Positions 44,371 through 54,142 are shown, counted from the first letter of the stretch. The stretch is 64,000 bases of DNA from Colwellia sp. C2M11 (GCF_018860915.1 NZ_JAHKQD010000014.1:1-64000); one strand, 5' to 3'. Notes: generated by a model not told the origin, from the sequence alone. Numbers and translations are program-made.

Positions 44371-46497
44371 TTAGAAATCCATTTTTACTTTCACAGCAAA
44401 GGTTCTGGGTTCACCAATGCGTAAACCACCATATGAATCACTATTTGCCCAATATTCTTTATCAAATAAATTATCTATCGTCGCGATAACGGTAAGGTCT
44501 TTTTCAGCTAACTTTGTACTGTAACTCGCACCACCATAAAAAATAGTATAGGAAGGCAATTCCCAAGTATTGTTTGAATCTACCGTGGTTACACCATGGT
44601 ATTTTCCACCTAAGTTTACTGTTAGCCCTGGAATAGCAGCAACATTGTAATTAGTTTGTAGGGTGAACTGTTGTTTAGGTGCACCTGCAACATTGTTACC
44701 TTCAATTGGCTCACTTGTTTTGTCATATTCAGCACTCAATAGCATAAAATCACCATACAGTGATAAATTCTCAGAGAACTCTAATGCACCACTAAATTCT
44801 AATCCTTGGTAAAGACTTATTCCGTCTTGAATTAAATAATTGTCATTGGTAACAAGAGTCGCACCGCGTTCAATACGAAATAGTGCAGAGGTAATAGACC
44901 AGCCATCTCCAGTAGTTTTAAGACCAAGCTCATACTGAGAGCTCTCTAGCGGTGGAAGTAATTCGTCAGCATTGGCATAATCTTCACTAACAACACCTGT
45001 TTTACCTTCAAAAGATTCTACATAGCTCATGTAGTAAGAAGTATTTTCACTGGGTTTGTAGATTAATGCCGCTGTTGGGCTAACGGCTGAATCATTTAAA
45101 TCATCATGTGAAGAAAAATAGTCACTGGCTCTATGTTCAATTTTGTTTGATCTAATACCAACCAGCACTTCCCACTGTTTTGTTATCGATATAAAGTCAC
45201 TGATGAACATAGACGTTTGTGTATCGGACCAAGCCATTTGTATATCTTTTTCTAAATCAGCGCTGTAGGTTTTAACCTCAACAGGGTTATATAAATTGTC
45301 AACAGCATAACCTCGAGTTACTAAACGACCGTAAATACCGCCGTCATTTCGGTATGTTATTGCTTTTTGATGAGACGCTCCAATAACTAGGTTATGACTA
45401 ATATTACCGGTATTGATTTTACCCGTAAGTAACCCTTGGAATTGATCATATTCAACATCAAAATATTGCTCATATAAGCTAATACTGATATCGCCATCGC
45501 TATTTAATATGCTGTCTAAGTTTTTAACCCAACGAGTTTCATTTTTAGAATGATCATAATCAATGCTAGCATGCCAGTTGTCATTGATTTCCCATTTTAA
45601 ACTTGTTAGCGCTATTAAATTTTCGTAACGGTCAAAGGTACCTTCGGCAGCAAGATTATGTGTGCCATTGACTGGTTTAGGTAAAGAGTCATCGCTGTCT
45701 AAACCATTACTAAATTGAGTCCATGAGTTTTCAACTAATCGGTCATTAGATATAATATCTACTGTCCAATATAAAGAGTCGGTTAGTTGAGCATCAAACG
45801 CTAATGATACTGTTTCACGATCTATCGAGCCACCATCTAAATAAGTATCACCTTTTTCTTTAACCAAATTAACACGTAAGCCGTAATCGTCGTTATCACC
45901 TATGCGAGTACTAGCATCAAGATGTCCACTGAAAACACTATCACTACGCATTCCTACATTAACGCTAATAGCATCATCAGTTGCTTTTTTAGTGACATAA
46001 TTAATTATGCCTCCGGGTGCAGCCATACCGTACATAAAACCAGTCGCACCTTTTATTAAGGTTACTTGCTCAAAAGCTTCGTATGGCAATTCACCACTAA
46101 AACTGTTAATAGACATACCATTAACTTTAAAGCTTTGCGTGTAATCTAAATTTAAACCACGTACGCGCACTGTATTACCAAAGGCACTATAGGCGCTGCC
46201 ATCTACAGAAACGGAAGCTTCACGACTGAATAAACTGTCTAAAGTATTTACCTGACGAATCTCCATATCTTGTAGTGAAATAACATCAACAGAGAATGGC
46301 GTGTCAAGTAGGGATCTATTACCTAAAGCACCACCATTATTTTCTTCACTAAGTTCGGTCAGCTTGTGACCAACAACGTTGATTACTTCTATTTTTTTTT
46401 CAGTTTCTTCAGAAGCTAGAACAGAAGAGCAGTTTACTGATAATACTGCCGCACAGGCCACAGCAACTTTATTTAACCGTAAGTTATTAGTTTTCAT
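44371..46497 (-). CDS. TonB-dependent siderophore receptor
   Basis: A 708-residue outer-membrane receptor. A signal peptide (about 1-28, ending SSVLA) is followed by a plug domain (about 50-170; VIKG-like LIKGATGFMYGMAAPGGIINYVTKK) and a 22-strand barrel ending NLFDKEYWANSDSYGG and the C-terminal KVKMDF with terminal Phe. It resembles FhuE/FpvA-type siderophore receptors. The ligand is not readable, but an esterase for catecholate siderophores is encoded divergently. A Fur-box-like site lies about 110 bp upstream. Confidence 0.92.
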   Translation of the reverse strand: MKTNNLRLNKVAVACAAVLSVNCSSVLASEETEKKIEVINVVGHKLTELSEENNGGALGNRSLLDTPFSVDVISLQDMEIRQVNTLDSLFSREASVSVDGSAYSAFGNTVRVRGLNLDYTQSFKVNGMSINSFSGELPYEAFEQVTLIKGATGFMYGMAAPGGIINYVTKKATDDAISVNVGMRSDSVFSGHLDASTRIGDNDDYGLRVNLVKEKGDTYLDGGSIDRETVSLAFDAQLTDSLYWTVDIISNDRLVENSWTQFSNGLDSDDSLPKPVNGTHNLAAEGTFDRYENLIALTSLKWEINDNWHASIDYDHSKNETRWVKNLDSILNSDGDISISLYEQYFDVEYDQFQGLLTGKINTGNISHNLVIGASHQKAITYRNDGGIYGRLVTRGYAVDNLYNPVEVKTYSADLEKDIQMAWSDTQTSMFISDFISITKQWEVLVGIRSNKIEHRASDYFSSHDDLNDSAVSPTAALIYKPSENTSYYMSYVESFEGKTGVVSEDYANADELLPPLESSQYELGLKTTGDGWSITSALFRIERGATLVTNDNYLIQDGISLYQGLEFSGALEFSENLSLYGDFMLLSAEYDKTSEPIEGNNVAGAPKQQFTLQTNYNVAAIPGLTVNLGGKYHGVTTVDSNNTWELPSYTIFYGGASYSTKLAEKDLTVIATIDNLFDKEYWANSDSYGGLRIGEPRTFAVKVKMDF

Positions 46498-46606
46498 TTA
46501 GAATTCCATTATATTTTAGAAAAATGATCAAAGGCAAAGCATGATTATTAATCGATAAGGTTTGCCAAATTGTTATTGGGGTTCAATCGTTGCGAATACT
46601 AACCTA

Positions 46607-46628
46607 AATGATAATGATTGTTAATAGC
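46607..46628. promoter_or_regulatory. Fur box between receptor and esterase genes
   Basis: AATGATAATGATTGTTAATA closely matches the Fur consensus GATAATGATAATCATTATC. It is nearly midway in the 239-bp divergent gap (about 110 bp from either start) and could control both genes. Confidence 0.75.
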
Positions 46629-46736
46629 GTTAATGAGAAAAATGGGTTATTATTCATTTTTTTCACATGCTTAGTATATTTTTATTGTGATTCCGTTAAA
46701 TAACTAATCGAAAATCAAGGTAAAAAGGGGTAATTA

Positions 46737-48413
46737 ATGATAAGTAAAGAAGTGTTTGTTAAGGGAGCTAAACGGGGTGGACTTGGAACTATGTGTCTAA
46801 TATCTTTAATTCAATTTTCGGTATTGAGTGCTGAAATAACTTCATCAGCTTTATCAAACTTAACGGTTAGTAATGCTTTAACAGGTAGATTTAATGACAC
46901 TCAGAGTAAAAAAAATGAACTCAATCAAAACTTTAAAACGATAAAAATAATCGTACCCTGTGAAAAAGGAGACTATCTAACGGGATATATTGAGAATAGT
47001 CACCCTATAACGGTTGATGTTATTAATGCAAAGGGTGATTTATCAAGACGTTTAATTGATAACAAAAATGGGAAACAAGATTTTTATTCAGTCGCTAAAA
47101 ATTGTGATGAAATATGGCATATATCAGGCTCTGGTTCATACCATATTGTGCTTGAAAATCGTATTAGCTTAAAAGAACAAATCCCTGATGACCAAAGTAA
47201 GATTTTAAGTCCGGTAATATCGTCATTAAATGATGAGCTTCGAAAAGGGCAAAGTACTGAGAATTTTTGGAAAATGATAGAGAGAACAGGGACGCCATTG
47301 GTTGAAAATACACCTAACGGAACTTTGATGACTTTTTTGGCAAGAGGTTCGTACAAAAATGTTAAACTTATTGGGGCGCCTTCTAACAATCATGAGTCCC
47401 TACAAAGGCTTGCTAATTCTGATACCTGGTATAAAAGTTTTATTGTACCTGACAATACTCATTTATCTTATCAAATAGCCCCTGATGTGCCGCAACCGCC
47501 ACTAACTGGTTTTGCTCGTCGAGTTGCTATAAAAGCTGTGGCTCAGGTTGATCCGTACAACCATTACCCTTGGTCATCTTCGGGTTTTGACAAGTTTAGT
47601 ACGAAATCAACTATCACTCTTGAAGGTGCGCCTAAAAACCCTATGATCGATTCAACAGAAATAAAGCCAAAAGGGACATTTTCTCAATTTTATTTTACGA
47701 GCAGTACCTTAGCGAATACTCGCGAGATAACTATTTATTCTCCTCTAATGACTAAGAAAAATAAAAAGGATTCTGTACTGCTATATATTTTTGATGCGCA
47801 GGCTTACACAGAATTGGTCAACTTGCCAACAATACTCGATAATTTAATGGCAGAAGGCGCTATTCCTCCTGTTATTACCGTTTTTATCAGTAATCCTGAT
47901 CGTGAAGCTCGTGCTCGTGAATTGCCAGCTAATAGCATATTTGCTGATGTTTTGGCTAATGAACTTATTCCTCAAATAAAGCAGAGGTTACCAATTATAA
48001 TACCAAAAGAAAAAACGGTTATTGCTGGCTCTAGTTATGGTGGATTAGCAGCAACGACGATAGCATTACGTCATCCTGAGATATTTGGCAATGTTATCTC
48101 TATGTCAGGGTCATTTTGGTGGAGTCCCAAAGCTCAGACTGAAAATGATAAACATTTTGTAGCTTCTGAAGTCATAGCGATGGATAAAAAAGCAGTTCGT
48201 TTATTCTTAAGCGCAGGTTTATTTGAAAACTCTCGTGGCGTTGGTGATGGAATTTTAGAGACTAATCGCCATTTACGTGATGTTTTATTAGCAAAAGGCT
48301 ACGAAACTCATTATCAAGAATACGGTGCTGGGCATGATTATTTTTCTTGGCGAGGGGTTATAGCAGATGGTTTAATATCTCTTTTTGCTACCAATGAACT
48401 CAGAGAAAAATAG
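46737..48413 (+). CDS. Enterochelin esterase-like protein (Fes/IroE type)
   Basis: A 558-residue serine esterase. The N-terminal half carries a Fes-type domain (about 160-300; ends with the PDPYNHYPW-like VDPYNHYPWSSSGF). The C-terminal esterase-D-like domain has the nucleophile in AGSSYGGLAA and the histidine in YGAGHDYFSW. It would hydrolyse ferric catecholate trilactone siderophores to release iron. Residues 14-31 (GGLGTMCLISLIQFSVLSA) look like a signal peptide, so unlike cytoplasmic Fes it may act in the periplasm. An additional domain of unknown type occupies about 40-150. Confidence 0.87.
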   Translation: MISKEVFVKGAKRGGLGTMCLISLIQFSVLSAEITSSALSNLTVSNALTGRFNDTQSKKNELNQNFKTIKIIVPCEKGDYLTGYIENSHPITVDVINAKGDLSRRLIDNKNGKQDFYSVAKNCDEIWHISGSGSYHIVLENRISLKEQIPDDQSKILSPVISSLNDELRKGQSTENFWKMIERTGTPLVENTPNGTLMTFLARGSYKNVKLIGAPSNNHESLQRLANSDTWYKSFIVPDNTHLSYQIAPDVPQPPLTGFARRVAIKAVAQVDPYNHYPWSSSGFDKFSTKSTITLEGAPKNPMIDSTEIKPKGTFSQFYFTSSTLANTREITIYSPLMTKKNKKDSVLLYIFDAQAYTELVNLPTILDNLMAEGAIPPVITVFISNPDREARARELPANSIFADVLANELIPQIKQRLPIIIPKEKTVIAGSSYGGLAATTIALRHPEIFGNVISMSGSFWWSPKAQTENDKHFVASEVIAMDKKAVRLFLSAGLFENSRGVGDGILETNRHLRDVLLAKGYETHYQEYGAGHDYFSWRGVIADGLISLFATNELREK

Positions 48414-48902
48414 AATAAATAATGTAACCTAAGGTATGATTTTTCATGTTACCCCTTAAGTTATTGACCTAACTTGGTTATTAATGTTTAGAAAGGCACT
48501 ACATCGAGGTAGCTTCTTAGCATATTTATTCACTATAGCCGTTCTGCTTGAAAATGTTGTTAATTACATTTGCATTATCTCTATTCAAGTGGAACGGTTT
48601 TACAATCAATAGCATTATAGAATGAGAGAATATTCATAGCTGCCCAGTTGGGTTGTTAGTATTGTAAATTATTGAAATATAGTGCATACCCCTCCTTTTT
48701 CATCACTTTTTGGCTTGGTGTTTTTTTTTGTCATAAATCTTTCTTTTAAAGCTTATATTATTGCGTTGTTAACGGTTTTATTAAAATAATTTTATATTGA
48801 TGAATAATTTATTTTAATTTTGTGGTCTAGGTAAGAAATTAAAACGTATTACCTGTCAATTGCGATAAAAATAATGACAAGCTGAACTGATGAGTTACCT
48901 AT
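48414..48902. other. 490-bp gap with long imperfect hairpin
   Basis: No credible gene. CCGTTCTGCTTGAA (48539-48552) and TTCAAGTGGAACGG (48584-48597) pair at 12 of 14 positions with a 31-nt loop, followed by tttt, so it may be a weak terminator or a decayed repeat. The right part is very AT-rich and probably holds the promoter of the next gene; an in-frame upstream start was not found. Confidence 0.5.
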
Positions 48903-49952
48903 ATGAAAATCATTCAATTATTTAATGGTGAGTTTTCTGCTGAAAATGCGCCCAAAGCACAACTTGATAATGGCAGTTTTTGCATACCACAGCATTATCT
49001 TAAATATCGACACACGTTAGCGAGTGTAGAGGAGCTAATTTTAAAAATAAGTTATTGCGATAGATATCCCATATTTGTTTCAGAAGATAATCAAGGGATT
49101 TATATACAAGTTGGTATCATCGGCGCCGATAACTACAAAGGTAATAATTATGAAAGTCACTCTATTCTTCATCAGAATCAGAAATCAAGTGATGGCGTTT
49201 CAGCAGTAAAAGATAAAAAACTTAAAATAATGTATGGGCGTAAATGGCGAGTAGAACCTAAATTACCTAGTGCTGAAATAATACAAACCGCTTTTCTTGC
49301 GATAAAAAAGGTGAGAGAGCATGAAGTAAGAGAGCTATTTCGTTTAAAAGCGTTTAACAAAACAACAACACCATTAAATTGTCATCATGATGTGACTATG
49401 TTGATTAATAGCCAAGAAATTAGAAGTAAAGAGACTGAAATTTCATGGTTAGAACTACAACAAGAGCTGGATAATTTGCGCTATGAACAAGCTAAGTTTC
49501 AGGTAATTAATATTGAAAACCGACATGAAAAATATTGGATACTTGAATTAAAAGTATGTCTTGAGGCTTCAAGTCACTTAGATGAAATAGAGCATGATCA
49601 ACTTATTGTGTTAATCATTAATAAACTCACCTTTAATAATGTTTGTTATCAATTAATGGCAGAGCTAATTCGATTAAGTGATAGGCATGTAGACGAAAAC
49701 TTTATGTTTTCTTGCGTTCCTCGTTTTAGTCAAAAAAATGATATAAAAGCGATTGCTAAAATATCAGCTAATACACGTGAACTTCACAAATCAGCAGAAA
49801 AGTCGGACTTTGAAGAAGATTGGCGTAAAGAAAATTATCAAGTGGACTTAGCCCGAGTTCCACAATTAAATACCAGCGTATTTTCAGAGCGGATTAGAAA
49901 CATATTAAATTCGTTCAATGGTATTGAAGGAATATTACCAGAGAATACTTAA
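48903..49952 (+). CDS. Uncharacterised 349-residue protein
   Basis: I do not recognise this protein. It is hydrophilic, without signal peptide or membrane segments. An N-terminal part (1-120) contains FNGEFSAENAPKAQLDNG and a C-terminal part of mixed helices and strands includes HEKYWILELKVCLEASSHLDEIEHDQLIVLIINKLT. An acidic stretch (SAEKSDFEEDWRKE) lies near 295. No repeats. It stands alone, on the plus strand, between the iron island and a convergent LysR gene. The Shine-Dalgarno sequence is not clear. Codon use looks like that of neighbouring genes. Confidence 0.7.
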   Translation: MKIIQLFNGEFSAENAPKAQLDNGSFCIPQHYLKYRHTLASVEELILKISYCDRYPIFVSEDNQGIYIQVGIIGADNYKGNNYESHSILHQNQKSSDGVSAVKDKKLKIMYGRKWRVEPKLPSAEIIQTAFLAIKKVREHEVRELFRLKAFNKTTTPLNCHHDVTMLINSQEIRSKETEISWLELQQELDNLRYEQAKFQVINIENRHEKYWILELKVCLEASSHLDEIEHDQLIVLIINKLTFNNVCYQLMAELIRLSDRHVDENFMFSCVPRFSQKNDIKAIAKISANTRELHKSAEKSDFEEDWRKENYQVDLARVPQLNTSVFSERIRNILNSFNGIEGILPENT

Positions 49953-49996
49953 TGACTTTACGTATTCTCTGGTGCTATGCATAAGGGAGTATACCT

Positions 49997-50908
49997 TTAG
50001 GCTGTTGTTATACTTATTTGACTTGTGAAATATTCTTTTAAATAATTAAGCAGTAACCTAAGCTTTTTCGAATTAGCTGTGCCTGGAGGAAATACGCCAT
50101 ACACATTAATATCACTAAGTTGGTAATCATCAAGTACTGTTTCTAACGTGCCTGCTTTTATTTTTGGTAACGCATCATAAGTAGGTATCCGGCCTAAACC
50201 ATGTCCTGCTTCAACGAAAGAAGTTCGTGCAGCAGCATTATTGGTACTAATGCTGCCTTTTGTCGTAATGCTGAATGAACGACTACCTTTAGTTAACGTA
50301 ACTACACCTGACGTTAGCTTGTAAATGATCCATTGATGATTACTTAAATCGGCAGGGTTTTTTGGTCGGCCATACTGAAGGAAATACTCAGGAGCACCAC
50401 ACAAACACGTTTGTAATGTGGCTAATTTACTTGCTTGCAAACCAGAATCAAGTAAAGGCGCGCCACGAATAGCTAAATCAATGCCTTCTTTCATAATGTT
50501 AACAACTTCATCTGTTAGCATTACATCAAGTGATATTTTAGGATAGATTTTTTTAAATTCATTTAGTGCCGGTACAACGGTTTGTAAACCAATATTCACC
50601 GGACACGTTATTTTAAGTAGCCCAATAGGCTCATTTTTAAAATTCTCTATTTGTTGATTAGCTGCACTCGCTTGTTCAGAAATGATACGACAGCGTTCAT
50701 AATATCCTTGGCCTGCTTCGGTAAGATTAATGGATCGGGTAGAGCGGTTAAGTAATTTTACTTCTAGTTGTGCTTCAAGCTTTTTTAAATGATAACTGAC
50801 CACTGCTCGGGATAAGCCTAGGTGTTTTGCCGCAGCACTTAAACTTCCTTGTTCAATAACTTGTGCAAATACAACCATACTTTTGAGCTGTTCAAATGAT
50901 ATATCCAT
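49997..50908 (-). CDS. LysR-family transcriptional regulator
   Basis: A 303-residue regulator. The N-terminal winged helix-turn-helix (FAQVIEQGSLSAAAKHLGLSRAVVSYHLKKLE, about 10-41) is followed by the LysR substrate-binding domain. The frame extends upstream to 50986, but ATG 50908 has gagggg at good spacing, gives the usual family length and leaves a palindromic operator outside the gene. It is divergent from the DJ-1/PfpI, YqhD-like and CurA-like genes, which it probably controls. The inducer may be a reactive carbonyl. Confidence 0.9.
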   Translation of the reverse strand: MDISFEQLKSMVVFAQVIEQGSLSAAAKHLGLSRAVVSYHLKKLEAQLEVKLLNRSTRSINLTEAGQGYYERCRIISEQASAANQQIENFKNEPIGLLKITCPVNIGLQTVVPALNEFKKIYPKISLDVMLTDEVVNIMKEGIDLAIRGAPLLDSGLQASKLATLQTCLCGAPEYFLQYGRPKNPADLSNHQWIIYKLTSGVVTLTKGSRSFSITTKGSISTNNAAARTSFVEAGHGLGRIPTYDALPKIKAGTLETVLDDYQLSDINVYGVFPPGTANSKKLRLLLNYLKEYFTSQISITTA

Positions 50909-50937
50909 AAACCCCTCTAATAAAAACCTTTTAATTA

Positions 50938-50958
50938 TTGTATCAATTATTGATACAA
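50938..50958. promoter_or_regulatory. Perfect palindromic operator of the LysR/DJ-1 gap
   Basis: TTGTATCAAT-T-ATTGATACAA has perfect 10-base arms and contains the LysR signature T-N11-A. It lies 29 bp upstream of the LysR gene start and about 125 bp before the DJ-1/PfpI gene. It is the probable binding site of the LysR protein for autoregulation and control of the divergent operon. Confidence 0.75.
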
Positions 50959-51083
50959 AGTTGTTAGTTTTATCTGCATTGTTCACTTGGAGGCTGAAGC
51001 ATATACTAGCTGTATTGAAAATGAATAAACAATTGTAAGAGACTTACATACTTCTAAGTATATAGATAAAAGGATAAATAAGA

Positions 51084-51770
51084 ATGACTAAAAAAATATT
51101 GATGGTACTTACTTCGCACGATGAACTAGGCAACACAGGTAATAAAACAGGCTTTTGGGTTGAAGAGTTTGCTGCTCCTTATTATGCTTTTATCGATGCC
51201 GGCGTTGAAGTAACGTTAGCTACACCTCTAGGTGGACAAGCACCTATTGATCCAACAAGTACATTAGCCGACTTTCAAACTGCAGCAACAGAGCGTTATG
51301 ATGCTGACTCTGAGGCACAAGCTAAAATTGCCACAACAGTAAAACTAGCTTCAGTGAGTGCGGCAGATTTTGATGGTGTTTTTTATCCTGGGGGGCATGG
51401 CCCATTATGGGATCTTACTGATAATACTGACTCTATCACTTTAATTGAAAACTTTTTAAATGCAGAGAAAGCTGTTGCAACTGTTTGTCATGCAAGTACT
51501 GCCTTATTAAATGTAAAAGATGTGTCAGATAATTTTGTTATAAAAGGCAAAGCTGTAACAGGTTTCACTAATAGTGAAGAAGCAGCAGTTCAGTTAACAG
51601 ATGTTGTACCATTCTTACTAGAAGATGAACTGATTAAGCGTGGTGCTGAATATCAAAAAGCGCAAGATTTTCATCCCTTTGCTGTACAAGATGGCTTAAT
51701 TATTACTGGGCAAAACCCAGCTAGTTCAGCATTAGCTGCAGAAAAATTACTCACTCATCTTTCAGCTTAA
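51084..51770 (+). CDS. DJ-1/PfpI-family protein (Hsp31-like)
   Basis: A 228-residue class I glutamine-amidotransferase-like protein. The nucleophile is C135 in TVCHASTALL, the glutamate partner is near E27/E28 (FWVEEFAAPY) and the family's FYPGGHGPLWD loop is present. Members act as glyoxalases (methylglyoxal to lactate without cofactor), chaperones or deglycases. Strong ribosome-binding site aaaagga. It leads a three-gene run with two NADPH-type carbonyl reductases. Confidence 0.9.
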   Translation: MTKKILMVLTSHDELGNTGNKTGFWVEEFAAPYYAFIDAGVEVTLATPLGGQAPIDPTSTLADFQTAATERYDADSEAQAKIATTVKLASVSAADFDGVFYPGGHGPLWDLTDNTDSITLIENFLNAEKAVATVCHASTALLNVKDVSDNFVIKGKAVTGFTNSEEAAVQLTDVVPFLLEDELIKRGAEYQKAQDFHPFAVQDGLIITGQNPASSALAAEKLLTHLSA

Positions 51771-51846
51771 ATAAATTACTTCGTTTAGCTAAGTTATTTA
51801 ACTAATTAACTTAGCTAAATCGTTACAGACAAATACAGGACTATAT

Positions 51847-53016
51847 ATGTTAAATTTTAATTTTCAAAATCCAACAAAAATTAACTTTGGCGAAGGCCAA
51901 ATCAAGGTTATTTCAAAAGAAATCCCTTTAAATGCAAGAGTATTAGTGGTTTATGGTGGTGGTTCCATTAAAGGTAATGGCGTATATCAACAAGTTGTTA
52001 ATGCGCTTACTGAGCATACTTGGTTTGAGTTTTCAGGAATTGAACCAAACCCAACATACGATACCTTGATGAAAGCCCAAGATATCATTAAAGCCGAAAA
52101 AATTGATTATTTATTGGCGGTAGGTGGCGGCTCTGTAGTTGATGGCGCAAAATTTATTGCTGCCGCGGCTTTGTATGAAGGGGATACTGAAGGAAATGAT
52201 CCTTGGGATATTCTAGCGAAACAAGCAACTATCACTAAAGCCTTACCGCTTGGGGCAATATTAACATTACCGGCTACAGGCTCAGAAAGTAATGGTAACT
52301 CTGTAGTGACTCGAGATGGCAATAAACTACCTTTTGCTAGCCCTTTAGTTCGTCCATTATTTGCAGTACTAGATCCAACAGTCACCTTGTCGTTATCAGA
52401 TCGCCAAATTAGTAATGGTGTGGTTGATGCTTTTGTTCACACAATTGAGCAGTATTTAACTTACAGTGTTAATGGCAAGGTGCAAGATCGCTTTAGTGAA
52501 GGTTTGTTGCAAACGCTAATTGAAGAAGGCCCTAAAGCTTTAGCAGCTGAAACGAAAGATGATTTAGAAGTCAGAGCCAATATTATGTGGTCTGCAACCA
52601 TGGCATTAAATGGCTTAATAGGTGCGGGTGTACCACAAGATTGGTCAACACATATGATTGGGCACGAATTAACTGGTGCTTTTGGTATTGATCATGCGCG
52701 GACATTATCTATTGTCTTACCGGCAGTGATGAAGGTTTGTAAAGAACAAAAACGTGAAAAATTACTGCAATATGCATCGCGCGTGTGGGGAGTAAATAAA
52801 GGTGATGAAAACACACGTATTGACCAAGCAATACAATTAACTGAAGCATTCTTCGAAAAAATGCAAGTGCCTACACGTTTATCTGATGTCGAGCTTGGTA
52901 GTAAAGATATTGATTTATTAGTTGAGCGATTAGAACAACACGGCATGACCGCGTTAGGTGAACATAGCGATATTACGTTAGACATAAGCCGTGAAATTTT
53001 AACTCAAGCACTATAA
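51847..53016 (+). CDS. Iron-containing alcohol dehydrogenase (YqhD-like)
   Basis: A 389-residue class III alcohol dehydrogenase, close to E. coli YqhD in length and order. The cofactor loop GGGSVVDGAK (about 93-102) has the second serine/valine pattern seen in NADPH users. Metal ligands D194 and H198 (GVVDAFVHTIEQ) are at the YqhD positions, with the later histidines in WSTHMIGHELTGAFGIDHARTLS. It would reduce short-chain aldehydes to alcohols. The LysR/palindrome arrangement upstream is reminiscent of regulated aldehyde detoxification operons. Confidence 0.92.
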   Translation: MLNFNFQNPTKINFGEGQIKVISKEIPLNARVLVVYGGGSIKGNGVYQQVVNALTEHTWFEFSGIEPNPTYDTLMKAQDIIKAEKIDYLLAVGGGSVVDGAKFIAAAALYEGDTEGNDPWDILAKQATITKALPLGAILTLPATGSESNGNSVVTRDGNKLPFASPLVRPLFAVLDPTVTLSLSDRQISNGVVDAFVHTIEQYLTYSVNGKVQDRFSEGLLQTLIEEGPKALAAETKDDLEVRANIMWSATMALNGLIGAGVPQDWSTHMIGHELTGAFGIDHARTLSIVLPAVMKVCKEQKREKLLQYASRVWGVNKGDENTRIDQAIQLTEAFFEKMQVPTRLSDVELGSKDIDLLVERLEQHGMTALGEHSDITLDISREILTQAL

Positions 53017-53034
53017 AAGATAATAGGAAGTAAT

Positions 53035-54075
53035 ATGACTCAAACAACGGATATAAATCGTCAAATGCTCTTGGCATCAAGACCTTTTGGTGCCCCAGTG
53101 AGCGAAAATTTTAACCTAGTAACGAGTGAAAAGCCGACACCTAAAGCAAATGAAGTATTGCTTCGTACCGTGTTTCTTTCATTAGACCCATACATGCGTG
53201 GCCGTATGAATGATGCGAAATCTTATGCCGAGCCAGTTGGTATTAATGAAGTAATGGTTGGTGGCAGTGTTTGTCGAGTAGAAGAATCAAACCATGCTGA
53301 TTATAAAAAAGGCGATTGGGTTGTCGCTTTTGGTGGCTGGCAAGATTATAGTGTTATCAATGGCAGTGAATTACTTAAACTTGACAATAATATGGTCAAC
53401 CCATCATATGCATTAGGTGTTTTAGGTATGCCAGGGTTAACAGCCTATATGGGGCTACTTGATATTGGCCAACCTAAAGCAGGTGAAACTGTTGTCGTTG
53501 CTGCAGCAACAGGTGCAGTAGGAAGCTTAGTTGGACAAATAGCCAAATTGAAAGGCTGTAAAGTCATTGGTATTGCCGGTGGCGATACTAAATGTAAATA
53601 TGCGGTTGATACCTTAGGCTTTGATGCTTGTTTAGATCATTATTCAGATGATTTAGCTGAACAACTAGCGACAGCTTGTTCATCAGGTATTGATGTTTAC
53701 TTTGAGAATGTTGGCGGAAAAGTATTTGATGCTGTTATGCCATTATTAAATAGCTCAGCCCGTATCCCTTTATGTGGCCTTATATCACAATATAATGCGA
53801 CTGAATTACCAAGTGGTCCTGACAGATTGTCATTATTAATGGGCACATTGTTAATTAAGCGTATTAAAATGCAAGGCTTTATCGTGTTTGATGACTATGG
53901 CCATCGTTATAATGAATTTAGCGAACAAATGGCTAAATGGTTAATAGCTGGTGACATCAAATATAAAGAGCAAATGGTTGAGGGACTTGAAAATTCAGTT
54001 AATGCATTTATCGGCTTATTAAAAGGCGATAATTTTGGTAAGTTAGTTGTACGTGTTGGTCCAGATAACCTCTGA
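53035..54075 (+). CDS. NADP-dependent medium-chain oxidoreductase (CurA-like)
   Basis: A 346-residue zinc-free medium-chain dehydrogenase of the prostaglandin/leukotriene reductase group. NQ-terminal LLASRPFGAPVSENFNLV and DPYMRGRM segments, the NADPH fold VVVAAATGAVGSLVGQIAKLKG (about 148-169) and the later VYFENVGG are diagnostic. The family reduces alpha,beta-unsaturated carbonyls such as enals or curcumin. It starts 18 bp after the YqhD-like gene. Confidence 0.92.
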   Translation: MTQTTDINRQMLLASRPFGAPVSENFNLVTSEKPTPKANEVLLRTVFLSLDPYMRGRMNDAKSYAEPVGINEVMVGGSVCRVEESNHADYKKGDWVVAFGGWQDYSVINGSELLKLDNNMVNPSYALGVLGMPGLTAYMGLLDIGQPKAGETVVVAAATGAVGSLVGQIAKLKGCKVIGIAGGDTKCKYAVDTLGFDACLDHYSDDLAEQLATACSSGIDVYFENVGGKVFDAVMPLLNSSARIPLCGLISQYNATELPSGPDRLSLLMGTLLIKRIKMQGFIVFDDYGHRYNEFSEQMAKWLIAGDIKYKEQMVEGLENSVNAFIGLLKGDNFGKLVVRVGPDNL

Positions 54076-54110
54076 TTTTAACGCCGATTTAATAACTGCT
54101 TTATATTTTT

Positions 54111-54142
54111 AAAGGGCTCTTATAAATTAAGAGCCCTTTTTT
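54111..54142 (+). terminator. Rho-independent terminator of the DJ-1 operon
   Basis: AAAGGGCTCTT (54111-54121) and AAGAGCCCTTT (54129-54139) form an 11-bp stem with a short loop, followed by T residues. It lies 35 bp after the CurA-like gene. Confidence 0.9.
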
